DNA of 64,000 nt. It comes from Microbacterium telephonicum. GTDB taxonomy: Bacteria; Actinomycetota; Actinomycetes; Actinomycetales; Microbacteriaceae. This document shows, piece by piece, positions 11,867 through 24,092 of this stretch. The notes under the pieces were generated by a model. The model saw only the letters and a program-made list of their open reading frames with translations, made no database searches and was not told the origin of the DNA. The stretch lies in the NCBI RefSeq assembly GCF_003651225.1, contig NZ_RCDB01000004.1, forward strand, positions 178,587 through 242,586, given 5' to 3'. The position numbers and the translations under genes were made by a program. The first letter of the stretch is position 1. Every line of letters starts with the position of its first letter.

Positions 11867-12643
11867 ATGAAGATCGTGGTGCTGGTCAAGGAAGTCCCGG
11901 ACACCTATGGAGACCGCAAGCTCGACCTCGAGACCGGTCTCGCACAGCGGGCCGCGTCGGAGCGTGTGATCGACGAGATCGGCGAGCGCGCGCTCGAAGT
12001 CGCGCTCAGCCACGCCGACGCGAACGCCGGAACCGAGGTCGTCGTGCTGTCGATGGCGCCCGAAGAGGCGCAGGCCTCGGTGCGCAAGGCGCTCGCGATG
12101 GGGGCGGCATCCGCCGTGCAGGTCGTCGACCCGGCCCTCGCCGGCGCCGACCTCGGCGTCACCGCGAAGGTGCTCGCCGCGGCGGTGCAGCGCGCCGGCT
12201 TCGACCTCGTGATCACCGGCAACCTGTCGACCGACGGCTCGGGCGGGGTCATCCCCGCGATGATCGCCGAGCGCCTCGGGGTGCCGCAGGCCACGGCGCT
12301 GTCGGCCGTGACGATCACCGACACCACCGTTTCGGGCACGCGCGCGACGGATGCCGGCACGGCACAGGTCAGCGCACCCCTGCCCGCCGTGATCTCGATC
12401 ACCGAGGCGCTGCCGGATGCCCGCTTCCCCAACTTCAAGGGCATCATGGCGGCCAAGAAGAAACCGCTCGAGGTGGTGACGCTCGCCGACCTCGGGATCG
12501 ACGTCGACCCGGCATCCGCGCCGCAGACGATCCTCACCGCCGTGGGCGCGAAGCCGCCGCGGGGTGCGGGCGTGAAGATCACCGACGAGGGCGACGCCGG
12601 CGAGCAGCTGGCCGCCTTCCTCATCGAGAACCGACTGGCCTGA
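11867..12643 (+). CDS. etfB: Electron transfer flavoprotein beta subunit
   Basis: FixA/EtfB of 258 residues. It binds AMP and, with EtfA, carries electrons from acyl-CoA dehydrogenases to the respiratory chain. The start [13 protein letters not shown] and the late [19 protein letters not shown] segment (here [14 protein letters not shown]) are diagnostic. GGAGGA lies ahead of the ATG, and a TAGACT -10-like hexamer is at 11840-11845, so this is probably a separate transcript from the kinase gene 66 nt upstream. It is followed after 11 nt by etfA. Confidence 0.96.
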   Translation: MKIVVLVKEVPDTYGDRKLDLETGLAQRAASERVIDEIGERALEVALSHADANAGTEVVVLSMAPEEAQASVRKALAMGAASAVQVVDPALAGADLGVTAKVLAAAVQRAGFDLVITGNLSTDGSGGVIPAMIAERLGVPQATALSAVTITDTTVSGTRATDAGTAQVSAPLPAVISITEALPDARFPNFKGIMAAKKKPLEVVTLADLGIDVDPASAPQTILTAVGAKPPRGAGVKITDEGDAGEQLAAFLIENRLA

Positions 12644-12654
12644 GGAGCGCCGAC

Positions 12655-13641
12655 ATGACCTTCGCAGCCGATTCCGTCCTCGTCCTCCTCGACGTCACCC
12701 CCGCCGGCGAGCTCGCCTCGTCGTCCGCGGGCCTGCTCGGCGCCGCCGCGCAGATCGGCACGCCCGTCGCGCTCGTCGTCGCCGGCGACCACGCCCTGCC
12801 CACTCTGGCCGCTGCGGCCGGGTCACTCGGTGCCGCCGCCGTGCTGACGGCCGGCCTGAACGGCGCCGACACCCAGCTGACCGTGCCGCTCGTCGATGCG
12901 CTCACCGCCGCGGCGCAGCTCGTCGAACCCGACGCCGTGCTCGTGTCGAACTCGATCGAGGGGCGCGACGTCGCCGGACGCTTCGCCGCCCGCACGGATG
13001 CCGCCCTCGCCGTCGACGCGGTCGGCGTCGCCCGCGACGAGGAGGGCGTGCTCGCGCACCACTCGGTCTACGGCGGCGCCTTCACGGCCACCTCGGCGCC
13101 GACGTTCGGCCCGCTCGTCGTGACCGTGCGTCAGGGCGCCGTCGACGCGCGCGCCGAGGCCGTCGCCGCGCCGGAGGTCACCGCGCTGACGGTGACGCCG
13201 TCGGGTGCGGCCGCCGCGTCCATCGAATCGTTCGACGCCGCCGTCGTCGAGTCGTCGCGGCCCGAGCTGCGCGGGGCGCCCAAGGTCGTCGCCGGCGGCC
13301 GCGGGCTCGGATCGCTCGAGAAGTTCGTGCTGGTCGAGCAGCTCGCCGATGCGCTCGGCGCGGCCGTCGGCGCCTCGCGCGCCGCCGTCGATGCCGGCTA
13401 CATCCCGTACGCGCACCAGGTCGGGCAGACCGGTGTGTCGGTGTCGCCGCAGCTGTACGTCGCGCTCGGCATCTCGGGCGCGATCCAGCACAAGGCGGGC
13501 ATGCAGACGGCCAAGACGATCGTCGCGATCAATAAGGACGGCGACGCGCCCATCTTCGACATCGCCGACTTCGGCATCGTGGGTGACGTGTTCCAGGTGG
13601 TTCCGCAGCTGATCGCCGCCCTCGAGGCGAAGAAGGCGTGA
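12655..13641 (+). CDS. etfA: Electron transfer flavoprotein alpha subunit
   Basis: FixB/EtfA of 328 residues. The C-terminal FAD domain is clear: [17 protein letters not shown], then [17 protein letters not shown] and [20 protein letters not shown]. The ATG at 12655 has GAGGAGC 7 nt upstream and gives the normal subunit length; a longer open frame reaching back into etfB is ignored. Its TGA shares one base with the ATG of the following membrane cytochrome gene, which suggests that the cytochrome works with ETF. Confidence 0.96.
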   Translation: MTFAADSVLVLLDVTPAGELASSSAGLLGAAAQIGTPVALVVAGDHALPTLAAAAGSLGAAAVLTAGLNGADTQLTVPLVDALTAAAQLVEPDAVLVSNSIEGRDVAGRFAARTDAALAVDAVGVARDEEGVLAHHSVYGGAFTATSAPTFGPLVVTVRQGAVDARAEAVAAPEVTALTVTPSGAAAASIESFDAAVVESSRPELRGAPKVVAGGRGLGSLEKFVLVEQLADALGAAVGASRAAVDAGYIPYAHQVGQTGVSVSPQLYVALGISGAIQHKAGMQTAKTIVAINKDGDAPIFDIADFGIVGDVFQVVPQLIAALEAKKA

Positions 13642-15344
13642 TGGCCCTCAGCGGGCGCGCGCTGCGCCGGGGCTTGCCCCGCGTGGTCGGGGGAGAGCCC
13701 TGGCCTCCCGCCGGCGTGCCCGCCGGCTCCGGGGCCGCTGCCGCTCCTGCCGCCGCCGCCACGCAGGTGGCCGCGAGCGCTCCCGAGGTCGCCGCGCCGG
13801 TGCTCGCCGACGCGGTTGCCGCCCCGGGCGCCGTGACGCCCGCGGGGCTCCACGAACCGGCGGCGCCGGAACAGGATGGTGGCGCCGGAGCGGCATCGGT
13901 CCCGGGGGTGGCGCTGCGCCGCGGGCTGCCGCGCGTGCCGGGCGGGGAGGCGTGGCCGTCGGCATCCGTCTCCGCTCCGCAGTCGGTTGTGGCGACCTCG
14001 GCCGCCGTCGAGCCGCCACAGGTGACTGCTGAGTGTGAGGCTGCGCCGGCGACTGTGGCTCCCCCGTCAGTTGTGGCGACCCCGGATGCGGCGAACCCGC
14101 CACTTGTGGCTGGGGAGCCGGGAGCGGAACTGCGACGCGGACTGCCCCGCACCGCCGGCGGCGACGCCTGGCCTCCGGCCGGCACCGCCCGCATCCTCGC
14201 CGCGCCCGCCGTCGCCGCCGAAACTGCGGATGCCGGTGCCACGAGCCCCGGGCCGGCCGCATCCGCCGTTCCCGCAGCATCTGCCGAGCCCGCATCGGCC
14301 GTCACGGAGGCCGCCGCGGTCGCCCGCCCGGCGGATCCCCGGGCGCCGCTGACGGTGCCGCGCACGGTGTGGCCCGGACGCGCCGCCTTCCACCGACCTC
14401 CCGCCAAGCCCGAACCGCAGCGCGTCGGACCGTTCACGAAGGCGCAGTGGGCCGGTGTCGTCGTCATCGGCGGAGGCGGACTGCTCGTCGCCGCGGCCCT
14501 TGCGGTGCTGTTCGTGCGTGCCTTCCTCAGCCTCCCGTTCATGCAGGACTTCCTCGCGGCCTACCCAGGCGAGTACCACTTGCCCGAGAGCGCGCCCGTC
14601 GGCATCCCGGCGTGGCTCGGCTGGCAGCACTTCCTCAACGGCTTCTTCATGCTGCTCATCATCAAGACGGGCCTGACGATCCGCACCGAGAAGCGGCCCG
14701 CCGTGTTCTGGACGCCGCGGCGCAACAAGAAGGGCAAGACGAGCCTCACGATCTGGCTGCACCAGTCGATCGACCTGCTGTGGATCGTCAACGGACTCGT
14801 GTTCGTCGTGCTGCTGTTCGTCACCGGGCAGTGGATGCGGATCGTGCCGACGAGCTGGGAGGTCTTCCCCAACGCGCTCTCCGCCGCCCTGCAGTACGTG
14901 TCGCTGGACTGGCCGACCGAGAACGGCTGGGTGAACTACAACTCGCTGCAGCAGCTCGCCTACTTCTCGACCGTGTTCCTCGCGGCTCCGCTCGCGTTCG
15001 TCACCGGCATCCGCATGAGCGGGGTGTGGCCCAAGAAGGCGCCGAAGCTCAACGCCGCGTACCCGATCGAGTGGGCCCGGAAGGTGCACTTCCCGGTGAT
15101 GCTGTTCTTCGTCGTGTTCATCGTCGTGCACGTCGCCCTCGTGCTGTCGACGGGGGCGCTGCGCAACCTCAACCACATGTACGCGGCGCAGGGGTCGACC
15201 GATCCCACCGCCTACGCCGACAACTGGCTCGGCTTCTGGATGTTCGTCCTGTCGCTCGTCGCGATGGCCGGCGCCTGGATCGCCGCGCGCCCCCTCGTCG
15301 TCGCCCCCATCGCCCGGATATTCGGCACGGTCAGCGGACGCTGA
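13641..15344 (+). CDS. Cytochrome b561-type membrane protein with repetitive Ala/Pro tail
   Basis: A 567-residue protein of unknown precise role. Residues 1-240 are Ala/Pro-rich and contain three copies of a short motif, LRRGLPR..GG(E/D).WP, near residues 9, 90 and 163. After about residue 270 there are five or six hydrophobic segments with histidines placed as possible heme ligands (GWQHFL, LHQSID, KVHFPV, VVHVAL), as in bacterial b-type cytochromes of the b561/FdnI group. A GTG at 13638 is an alternative start. It is coupled to etfA, so an electron path from ETF to the quinone pool is an attractive inference. Part of the tail (codons near 113-157) is encoded by palindromic repeat DNA. Confidence 0.82.
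   Translation: MALSGRALRRGLPRVVGGEPWPPAGVPAGSGAAAAPAAAATQVAASAPEVAAPVLADAVAAPGAVTPAGLHEPAAPEQDGGAGAASVPGVALRRGLPRVPGGEAWPSASVSAPQSVVATSAAVEPPQVTAECEAAPATVAPPSVVATPDAANPPLVAGEPGAELRRGLPRTAGGDAWPPAGTARILAAPAVAAETADAGATSPGPAASAVPAASAEPASAVTEAAAVARPADPRAPLTVPRTVWPGRAAFHRPPAKPEPQRVGPFTKAQWAGVVVIGGGGLLVAAALAVLFVRAFLSLPFMQDFLAAYPGEYHLPESAPVGIPAWLGWQHFLNGFFMLLIIKTGLTIRTEKRPAVFWTPRRNKKGKTSLTIWLHQSIDLLWIVNGLVFVVLLFVTGQWMRIVPTSWEVFPNALSAALQYVSLDWPTENGWVNYNSLQQLAYFSTVFLAAPLAFVTGIRMSGVWPKKAPKLNAAYPIEWARKVHFPVMLFFVVFIVVHVALVLSTGALRNLNHMYAAQGSTDPTAYADNWLGFWMFVLSLVAMAGAWIAARPLVVAPIARIFGTVSGR
13980..14112. repeat. Two palindromic repeat units within coding sequence
   Basis: Unit 1 has arms CAGTCGGTTGTGGCGACC (13980-13997) and GCCGCCACAGGTGACTG (14012-14028). 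Unit 2 has arms GTCAGTTGTGGCGACC (14066-14081) and CCCGCCACTTGTGGCTG (14096-14112). The two units are clearly copies of one another. They are translated as part of the low-complexity tail of the b561-type protein. Confidence 0.7.
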
Positions 15345-15365
15345 TCGCGCCGATACCCAGCCGGG

Positions 15366-15872
15366 TCAGCGGACGAAGCGGACCTCGGTGAGCGTCTCGC
15401 CCAGGAAGGGCTCGGTGTGCGTCGCGCCGTCGAGGGTGAAGCCGTTGCGCGTGTAGAAGCGGTGCGCGCGGGGGTTGTCCTCGGCGACCCACAGGTACGC
15501 CGCCTCGCCCTCGTCGATCGCGGCGTCGAACAGCTTCTGGCCGATGCCGGTGCCGTGGTACGCGTCGAGCAGGTAGATGAAGTAGAGCTCGCGGAAGCTC
15601 GGGGCGTCTTTGTCGCGGGCGGGACCCGAGCCGACGAACCCGACGATCTCGCCGTCGACGAGCGCGGCGAACATCCGGAAATCCTCGCCCTGCGCGGCCC
15701 AGTGGGTCCACAGCTCGGCGAGGCGCTTGGGCGACACGTTCTCGAGTGCGGCCTTGCTGATGAGGTGGTCGTACGTCTCGTGCCAGCACGTCGCGTGGAC
15801 CCGCCCGAGGGCCTCGGCATCCACGTCGCGAACGGGACGGACGACGCTGTCGGTCTTCGATTCGGCTTCCAT
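15366..15872 (-). CDS. GNAT family N-acetyltransferase
   Basis: Acetyl-CoA-dependent acyltransferase of 168 residues. The acetyl-CoA loop reads YLLDAYHGTGIGQKLF and is followed by the strand-helix NPRAHRFYTRNGFTLDG that closes the GNAT fold. The substrate is unknown. It is convergent with the b561-type gene (22 nt apart) and divergent from the thioesterase gene. No strong Shine-Dalgarno site is seen. Confidence 0.88.
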   Translation of the reverse strand: MEAESKTDSVVRPVRDVDAEALGRVHATCWHETYDHLISKAALENVSPKRLAELWTHWAAQGEDFRMFAALVDGEIVGFVGSGPARDKDAPSFRELYFIYLLDAYHGTGIGQKLFDAAIDEGEAAYLWVAEDNPRAHRFYTRNGFTLDGATHTEPFLGETLTEVRFVR

Positions 15873-15989
15873 GCGGCTGATGCTACGTGCGGCCGGGAGA
15901 AACGCGAAATCGCCGCGGCGGGGGTCGGATGGAGGAACCCGACAACCGGTTTTCGGGGTCGCCGGGGGCAGCCGCTAACATCGCGCCTC

Positions 15990-16550
15990 GTGAACGTGTG
16001 GTGGCGGACCCTGCTGACGATCTGGCGCGCGAAGGTGCTGCTGCGACGGCGCGGACCCATCCCGCCCCGGTCGGTCGGCCGCATCCGGCTGCGCACGCTC
16101 CCCACCGACATCGACCTGCTGATGCACATGAACAACGGGCGCTACGCGTCGCTGTTCGACCTCGGGCGCTTCGACCTGCTCATCCGCACCGGCCTGTGGG
16201 ACGCGATGAACTCCCACGACTGGTACGCGGTGGTCGCCAGCGAGACCGTCACCTTCCGCAAGTCGCTGCAGCTCTGGCAGCGCTTCACCGTCGAGTCGCG
16301 GCTGTACGGCCACGACGACAAGGCCGTTTACCAGATCCACCGCGCCGTGGTCGGCGGCGAGGTGTACGCCGAGATGATCGTGCGCGCCCGGTTCCTGCGC
16401 AAGGGCGGCGGCGTCGTCAACACCGACGAGCTGTTCGCGGCCCTCGGCCGGCCCGACGACCTGCCGCCGCTGCCGCAGTGGATCTCCGACTGGGCGACGG
16501 GTGCGGCGCTGCCGTCGACCCGCGCCGACGCGCCCAGCCTCTGGGACTGA
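15990..16550 (+). CDS. Acyl-CoA thioesterase, hotdog fold
   Basis: 4HBT-type hotdog protein of 186 residues. The segment DIDLLMHMNNGRYASLFDLGRFD is the family signature (Asn/Asp and the buried helix), and ETVTFRKSLQLWQRFTVESRL fits the strands that follow. Family members hydrolyse acyl-CoA thioesters. The start is the GTG at 15990 (VNVWWRTLL); a GTG two codons later is possible. A TAACAT hexamer at 15976-15981 lies 8 nt ahead, so the transcript may be leaderless. It is followed by putA after 29 nt, without evident coupling. Confidence 0.85.
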   Translation: MNVWWRTLLTIWRAKVLLRRRGPIPPRSVGRIRLRTLPTDIDLLMHMNNGRYASLFDLGRFDLLIRTGLWDAMNSHDWYAVVASETVTFRKSLQLWQRFTVESRLYGHDDKAVYQIHRAVVGGEVYAEMIVRARFLRKGGGVVNTDELFAALGRPDDLPPLPQWISDWATGAALPSTRADAPSLWD

Positions 16551-16579
16551 CGCCGAGGGCGCGGTCGTAGGCTGGGCGC

Positions 16580-19500
16580 ATGCCGGACACCTCCCCCGCG
16601 GCGCCACAAGCGCCGCGCGCCGACCTGGCCGCGCGGGCGATCGAGCTCGCACAGCGCTGGGTGACCGCATCCGCCTCGGTCGACGTCGATCCCGCGGCCC
16701 AGCGCCTGGCCGGCGTGCTGAAGGATCCGAACGGGCTCCCGTTCACGATCGGCTTCGTCGACGGGGTCATGCGCCCCGAATCGCTGAGCGCCGCCGCGGC
16801 GAATCTGCAGCGCGTCGCGCCGCTCGTCCCCGACTTCCTGCCCTGGTACCTGCGCGGTGCCGTGCGCACCGGCGGCGCCGTCGCCCCCGTGCTGCCGGCG
16901 CCCACCGTGCCGATCGCCCGGCGGGTGCTGCGCGAGATGGTGGGGCACCTCGTCGTCGACGCCCGCGAGGAGAAGCTCGGTCCCGCGATCGCGAAGCTGC
17001 GCGAATCCGGTGCGCGCCTCAACCTGAACCTCCTCGGCGAAGCGGTGCTCGGTGAGCACGAGGCGCTGCGCCGGCTCGACGGCATCCACGACCTCATCCG
17101 GCGCCCCGACGTCGACTACGTCTCGGTGAAGGTGTCGGCCGTCGCCAGCCACATCTCGATGTGGGCGTTCGACGAGGTCGTCGACGCCGTCGTGGAGCGG
17201 CTGCTGCCGCTGTACCTGTCGGCCGCGCAGGATGCGACCTTCATCAACCTCGACATGGAGGAGTACCGCGACCTCGACCTGACCATCGCGGTGTTCACCC
17301 GCATCCTCGAAGACCCGCGGCTGACCGGTCTCGAGGCGGGCATCGTGCTGCAGGCCTACCTGCCCGACGCGCGTCCCGCCCTGCAGGAACTCACGGCGTG
17401 GGCGCGGCAGCGCGTGGCCGACGGCGGCGCGCGCATCAAGGTGCGCCTCGTCAAGGGCGCCAACCTCGCGATGGAGCGGGTGGATGCCGTGATGCACGGC
17501 TGGGCGCTGGCCACCCACCGCTCCAAGCTCGACTCCGACGCGAGCTACCTGCGCTGCCTCGACGAGGCGCTGCAGCCCCGCAACACCGCCGCGGTGCGCA
17601 TCGGCGTCGCCGGCCACAATCTGTTCGACATCGCCTACGCGTGGCTGCTCGCCGGCGAGCGGGGCGTGCGCGACGACCTCGAGTTCGAGATGCTGCTCGG
17701 CATGGCGCAGGGCCAGGTCGACGCCGTCGCCCGCGATGTCGGTCACGTGCTGCTGTACGTGCCGGTCGTGCGTCCCGACGAATTCGACGTCGCCATCAGC
17801 TACCTCGTGCGCCGGCTCGAGGAGAACGCCTCGAGCGAGAACTTCCTCTCCGCCGCGTTCGACCTCGCCGCCGACCCGGCGATGTTCGAGCGGGAGGAGC
17901 AGCGCTTCGTCGCGTCGGTCGAGCGCGCCGCTGACCCCGCCCTCCCCGAGGGGCCCAAACGCACGCAGGACCGCACCGCGCCGCCGGCCGACGCCGCGCC
18001 GCGCCGCACCCGTGCGGCTGCCGAATCGGATGCCGGGCTGACGCAGGCGGTGCTCGGCATCGCACGGGCCGCCGTCGCCGAGCCGGAGGAGACCCAGCCG
18101 CTGGCGCCGGGCGTTCCGGCGGAGCTGTTCGGCGGTGCGGAGATCGTCGAGACGGCGGTGTTCGCCTCGCACGAGTCGGCGGCGCGCGCGTACGGCGCCC
18201 CCGGCTTCGAGAACACCCCCGACAGTGACCCCGCCCTGCCCGCCAACCGCGCGTGGGCGCGCGACATCCTCGCGCGGGTCGAGACCTCCGCTGCCGGTGA
18301 GGCGACCATCGCCGCCGCGCGCATCGACGACGCCGACGTGCTCGAGGCGACCGTCGCGCGCGTGCGCACCGCTGCAGAGGCGTGGGGTGCGCGCCCCGCG
18401 GCCGACCGCTCGGCCGTGCTGCAGGCCGCCGCTGCGGCACTCGAGGCGCGACGGGGTGAGCTCATCGAGGTCGCCGCATCCGAGACCGGCAAGGTCTTCG
18501 CCGAGGCGGACGTCGAAGTGAGCGAGGCCGTCGACTTCGCGAACTACTACGCGGCCACCGCGCGCGAGCTCGACCGCGTCAGCGGCGCCGTCTTCGTGCC
18601 GGCGCGTCTGACGGTGGTCACGCCGCCGTGGAACTTCCCCGTCGCGATCCCGGCCGGCGGGGTGCTCGCCGCTCTCGCCGCCGGCTCCGGCGTCGTCTTC
18701 AAGCCCGCCCCGCAGGCGCGCCGCTGCGCCGCCGTCGTGGCCGACGCGCTGTGGGAGGCCGGCGTGCCGCGCGATCTGCTCGCCCTCGTCGACCTCGACG
18801 AAGGCGCCCTGGGGCAGCGGCTCGTCTGGCACCCGCACGTCGACCGCGTCATCCTCACCGGCGCGTGGGACACCGCCGCCCTGTTCCGCTCGTGGCGCCC
18901 CGACCTGCCGCTGCTGGCCGAGACGAGCGGCAAGAACGCCCTGATCGTGATGCCCTCCGCCGACCTCGACCTCGCGGCATCCGACCTCGTCAAGAGCGCG
19001 TTCGGGCATGCCGGGCAGAAGTGCTCGGCGGCCTCGCTCGCGATCCTCGTCGGTCCCGTCGGCCGCTCGCAGCGCTTCCGGCGCCAGCTCGTGGATGCCG
19101 TGCGCTCGCTGCGGGTCGGCCCGCCGTCCGACCCCCTCAGCGAGGTCGGACCCGTCGTCGAGGCGCCGAGCGGCAAGCTGCAGTGGGCGCTGACGACCCT
19201 CGACGAGGGCGAGGAATGGCTCGTCGAGCCCCGCGAACTCGACGCTGCTCCCGAGTATGCCGGGCGGTTGTGGAGCCCCGGCATCCGGGTCGGCGTGCAG
19301 CCCGGGTCGCGCATGCATCTCGAGGAGTTCTTCGGCCCCGTGCTCGGCGTGCTGCACGCGCACTCGCTGAGCCACGCGATCGAGCTGCAGAACCAGGTGG
19401 CGTACGGGCTCACCGCCGGGCTCCACACGCAGAACCCCGACGACCTCGCGCTCTGGCTCGACCGCGTCGAGGCGGGGAACCTCTACGTCAACCGGGGCAT

Positions 19501-20290
19501 CACGGGGGCGATCGTGCAGCGTCAGCCGTTCGGCGGCTGGAAGCGCTCGTCGGTCGGCCCCGGCACGAAGGCGGGCGGCCCGAACTACCTCATCGGCCTC
19601 GGCTCGTGGCGTGCCACCAGCGGCGCCGCGTCGTCGGCGACCCTGCACCTGCGCGGCCTCGACACCCGCATCACGACCGTCATCGAGGCGGCGCAGCCGT
19701 CGCTGGACTACGAGGCGTTCGAGTGGCTGCGTCGCGGTGCGCTGTCCGACGCGATCGCGTGGGACCGCGAGTTCGGCCGCGTGCGCGACGTCTCGCAGCT
19801 GAAGGTCGAGCGCAACCTCTTCCGGTACCGCGCCGTGCCCGTCGCCATCCGGGCGACCGCCGATGCCGGCTGGAACGCCGTGCTGCGGGTCGTTGTCGCG
19901 GGGGTGCGCGCCGGCGCGGCGATGACCCTCAGCGCACCCGTCGGCATCCCGGCATCCGTGCGGCACGCCCTGTCGGGACTCGACGTGCCGGTGTTCCTCG
20001 ACACCGATGACGAGTGGATCCAGCGCATGACGCGCGAGGTCGACCCGCTCGACCCTGTGCAGACGGCGCGGCCGGGCCGCGTGCGGCTCGTCGGCGGGCC
20101 GGACTCGGTCGCCGCGCTCGCCGCACGCCTCGCCCAGGCGACCGGCGGCGACCCCGACCTGGCCGTCTACGCCGGCGAGGTGACCACGGCGGGGCGGATC
20201 GAGCTGCTGCCGTTCCTGCACGAGCAGTCGGTCACGATCACCGCGCACCGCTTCGGCAACCTCGACGACTGGTCCGCCGACGTGATCTGA
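16580..20290 (+). CDS. putA: Bifunctional proline dehydrogenase / glutamate-semialdehyde dehydrogenase
   Basis: A 1236-residue enzyme that oxidises proline to glutamate in two steps. The proline dehydrogenase barrel occupies roughly residues 60-430 (NLLGEAVLGEHEA, SVKVSA, RLVKGAN, RIGVAGHNLFD). The aldehyde dehydrogenase domain follows from about 550, with TPPWNFPVAIP, Glu781 in AETSGKNA and nucleophile Cys815 in HAGQKCSAAS, spaced 34 residues apart. A further C-terminal region of about 180 residues follows, as in the longer PutA class. There is no N-terminal ribbon-helix-helix DNA-binding domain, so it should not autoregulate. A Rossmann-type electron route via membrane quinones is known for the family. 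Confidence 0.95.
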   Translation: MPDTSPAAPQAPRADLAARAIELAQRWVTASASVDVDPAAQRLAGVLKDPNGLPFTIGFVDGVMRPESLSAAAANLQRVAPLVPDFLPWYLRGAVRTGGAVAPVLPAPTVPIARRVLREMVGHLVVDAREEKLGPAIAKLRESGARLNLNLLGEAVLGEHEALRRLDGIHDLIRRPDVDYVSVKVSAVASHISMWAFDEVVDAVVERLLPLYLSAAQDATFINLDMEEYRDLDLTIAVFTRILEDPRLTGLEAGIVLQAYLPDARPALQELTAWARQRVADGGARIKVRLVKGANLAMERVDAVMHGWALATHRSKLDSDASYLRCLDEALQPRNTAAVRIGVAGHNLFDIAYAWLLAGERGVRDDLEFEMLLGMAQGQVDAVARDVGHVLLYVPVVRPDEFDVAISYLVRRLEENASSENFLSAAFDLAADPAMFEREEQRFVASVERAADPALPEGPKRTQDRTAPPADAAPRRTRAAAESDAGLTQAVLGIARAAVAEPEETQPLAPGVPAELFGGAEIVETAVFASHESAARAYGAPGFENTPDSDPALPANRAWARDILARVETSAAGEATIAAARIDDADVLEATVARVRTAAEAWGARPAADRSAVLQAAAAALEARRGELIEVAASETGKVFAEADVEVSEAVDFANYYAATARELDRVSGAVFVPARLTVVTPPWNFPVAIPAGGVLAALAAGSGVVFKPAPQARRCAAVVADALWEAGVPRDLLALVDLDEGALGQRLVWHPHVDRVILTGAWDTAALFRSWRPDLPLLAETSGKNALIVMPSADLDLAASDLVKSAFGHAGQKCSAASLAILVGPVGRSQRFRRQLVDAVRSLRVGPPSDPLSEVGPVVEAPSGKLQWALTTLDEGEEWLVEPRELDAAPEYAGRLWSPGIRVGVQPGSRMHLEEFFGPVLGVLHAHSLSHAIELQNQVAYGLTAGLHTQNPDDLALWLDRVEAGNLYVNRGITGAIVQRQPFGGWKRSSVGPGTKAGGPNYLIGLGSWRATSGAASSATLHLRGLDTRITTVIEAAQPSLDYEAFEWLRRGALSDAIAWDREFGRVRDVSQLKVERNLFRYRAVPVAIRATADAGWNAVLRVVVAGVRAGAAMTLSAPVGIPASVRHALSGLDVPVFLDTDDEWIQRMTREVDPLDPVQTARPGRVRLVGGPDSVAALAARLAQATGGDPDLAVYAGEVTTAGRIELLPFLHEQSVTITAHRFGNLDDWSADVI

Positions 20291-20305
20291 GCCGCGCGGA
20301 TGCCG

Positions 20306-20336
20306 GGGCGCTATGCCCCTGGCGAACACGGGCATA
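20306..20336. promoter_or_regulatory. Inverted repeat in the clpC upstream region
   Basis: TATGCCC (20312-20318) and GGGCATA (20330-20336) form a perfect 7-bp inverted repeat around CTGGCGAACAC. The overlapping GGCGCT...GGCGAAC resembles the CGC/GCG spacing of actinobacterial ClgR sites as I remember them. It may be a clpC operator, or alternatively a weak stem-loop after putA. Confidence 0.35.
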
Positions 20337-20403
20337 CCGGCATCCGCCGGTCGTTACCCTCGTCGTAAGGCGTCAGAAGACTCGGCGCCCGGAGGAGTCG
20401 ACA

Positions 20404-22926
<2,523 letters not shown>

Positions 22927-22935
22927 GCTGACACG

Positions 22936-22972
22936 GACGACGCCCCTCCCGGATGCCGGGAGGGGCGTCGTC
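22936..22972 (+). terminator. Strong stem-loop after clpC
   Basis: A 17-bp perfect stem (22936-22952 with 22956-22972) with the 3-nt loop ATG, 9 nt after the clpC stop. There is no T-tract, as is common in high-GC actinobacteria. Confidence 0.8.
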
Positions 22973-22981
22973 GTGTGTGCG

Positions 22982-23075
22982 GGCGTTTCGACTCGCTCCG
23001 CTCGCTCGACGACCGGGGGGGCAGGCGCACCAACCCCGGTCGTTGAGCGAGGAGCGCAGCGACGAGTCGAAACGC
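22982..23075. repeat. Inverted pair of dispersed palindromic repeats
   Basis: A diverged plus copy of the GTTTCGACTCGCTGCGCTCG family lies at about 22982-23016. A long-form inverted copy at about 23037-23075 ends 7 nt before the stop of the amidase-like gene. Confidence 0.8.
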
Positions 23076-23082
23076 CCGCGCC

Positions 23083-24036
23083 TCACGGGATCTGGTAGAT
23101 CCGCACCGTCGAGTTCTGGTGCTCGACGTACAGCGCCGTCGTCAGCTCGCGGAACTCGCCGTCCTCGTTGTGGCTGATGAACGACACCACCGGCGGGCCG
23201 TCGGGTCGGTACTCGACCTTCGACACCGTCATCGTGTGGTCCATCCCCGCCTGGGTCTCGCCCCAGCTGAACAGCCCGATGTCGCCCACGCGCACCCGGT
23301 CGAGGTCGGCCTCGGTGGAATAGGTGAAGCCCAGGCTGTCGAAGTAGGCCGCCATCGGCGCGGTCGCGATCCACGGCTTCGAGGCCGTCCACATCGCGCC
23401 CTCGGAGTACCAGGTGCGGTCGGTGTGCCAGCCGCGGGCGATGAGCCCCTGGCTCGCGAAGTTCGTGCAGTCGCCGCCGTACGGGTTGTAGTCGCCCCAC
23501 TCGCCGGAGTTGTAGTTGAAGACGTACTGGTGCAGGTAGCCGAGCTGTGCGGCGACGTCACCGCCGGTCGGCTGCGTGTTGGTGCCGGCGGATGCTGCGG
23601 CCAGCTGCGCGCGGTACGCCTCGGCGTCGGCCTTGACGGCGGCGACGGCCTGATCGACCCCGGACTGCGCGGCGGCCGCATCCGCCGGTGTCGTCGCGGC
23701 GCGCAGCGTCTGGGTCGCCTGATAGAGCGCGTCCTCGGTGGGACGGGCGGCGTCGGAGTAGTCGCCGAGCACCCCGAGGGCGGAGTCCGCCGCCGCGACG
23801 ACGTCCACACCCGGTCCGGTATCGGCCGACGCGGGCTGGGTCGACGCCGTGTCGGCGCCCCCGGCATCCGGGGTGGAGGAGGGTGCCGGACGCTCGCCGA
23901 GCGAGCGGATGAATCCGAAGATCCCGACCGTGAGTGCGGCGACGATGATGGTCGACACGATCACCGCGAGCGCGCGGCGACGACGCACGACGCGGCGACG
24001 GCGCTGCGCGCGGGTGAGCGAGCTCCGGGTGGACAC
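23083..24036 (-). CDS. Secreted amidase-domain protein
   Basis: A 317-residue exported protein. A basic N-terminus (RRRRVVRRRRA) precedes one membrane segment at about residues 22-44, followed by a Ser/Pro/Ala-rich linker and an alpha-helical stretch. The C-terminal domain has YNPYGGDCTNFASQGL with a likely catalytic Cys and GMDHTMTVS with a likely His, matching the Amidase_6 (NlpC-like) group, whose members are thought to cut amide bonds in cell-wall or peptide substrates. A GTG start at 24036 lies 6 nt after a TAGGGT hexamer, so the message may be leaderless. Confidence 0.8.
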   Translation of the reverse strand: MSTRSSLTRAQRRRRVVRRRRALAVIVSTIIVAALTVGIFGFIRSLGERPAPSSTPDAGGADTASTQPASADTGPGVDVVAAADSALGVLGDYSDAARPTEDALYQATQTLRAATTPADAAAAQSGVDQAVAAVKADAEAYRAQLAAASAGTNTQPTGGDVAAQLGYLHQYVFNYNSGEWGDYNPYGGDCTNFASQGLIARGWHTDRTWYSEGAMWTASKPWIATAPMAAYFDSLGFTYSTEADLDRVRVGDIGLFSWGETQAGMDHTMTVSKVEYRPDGPPVVSFISHNEDGEFRELTTALYVEHQNSTVRIYQIP

Positions 24037-24092
24037 GACCCGACCCTAGCAACGGGTGCTGGGCGGATGCCGCAGGCGTGCCCCGTGCGAAC

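Noticed and set aside
16328..20335. Very long minus-strand open frame (over 1300 codons) opposite putA
   Set aside because: Arg/Gly/Ala/Asp-rich shadow with no domain; the opposite strand encodes a complete PutA. A byproduct of high GC.
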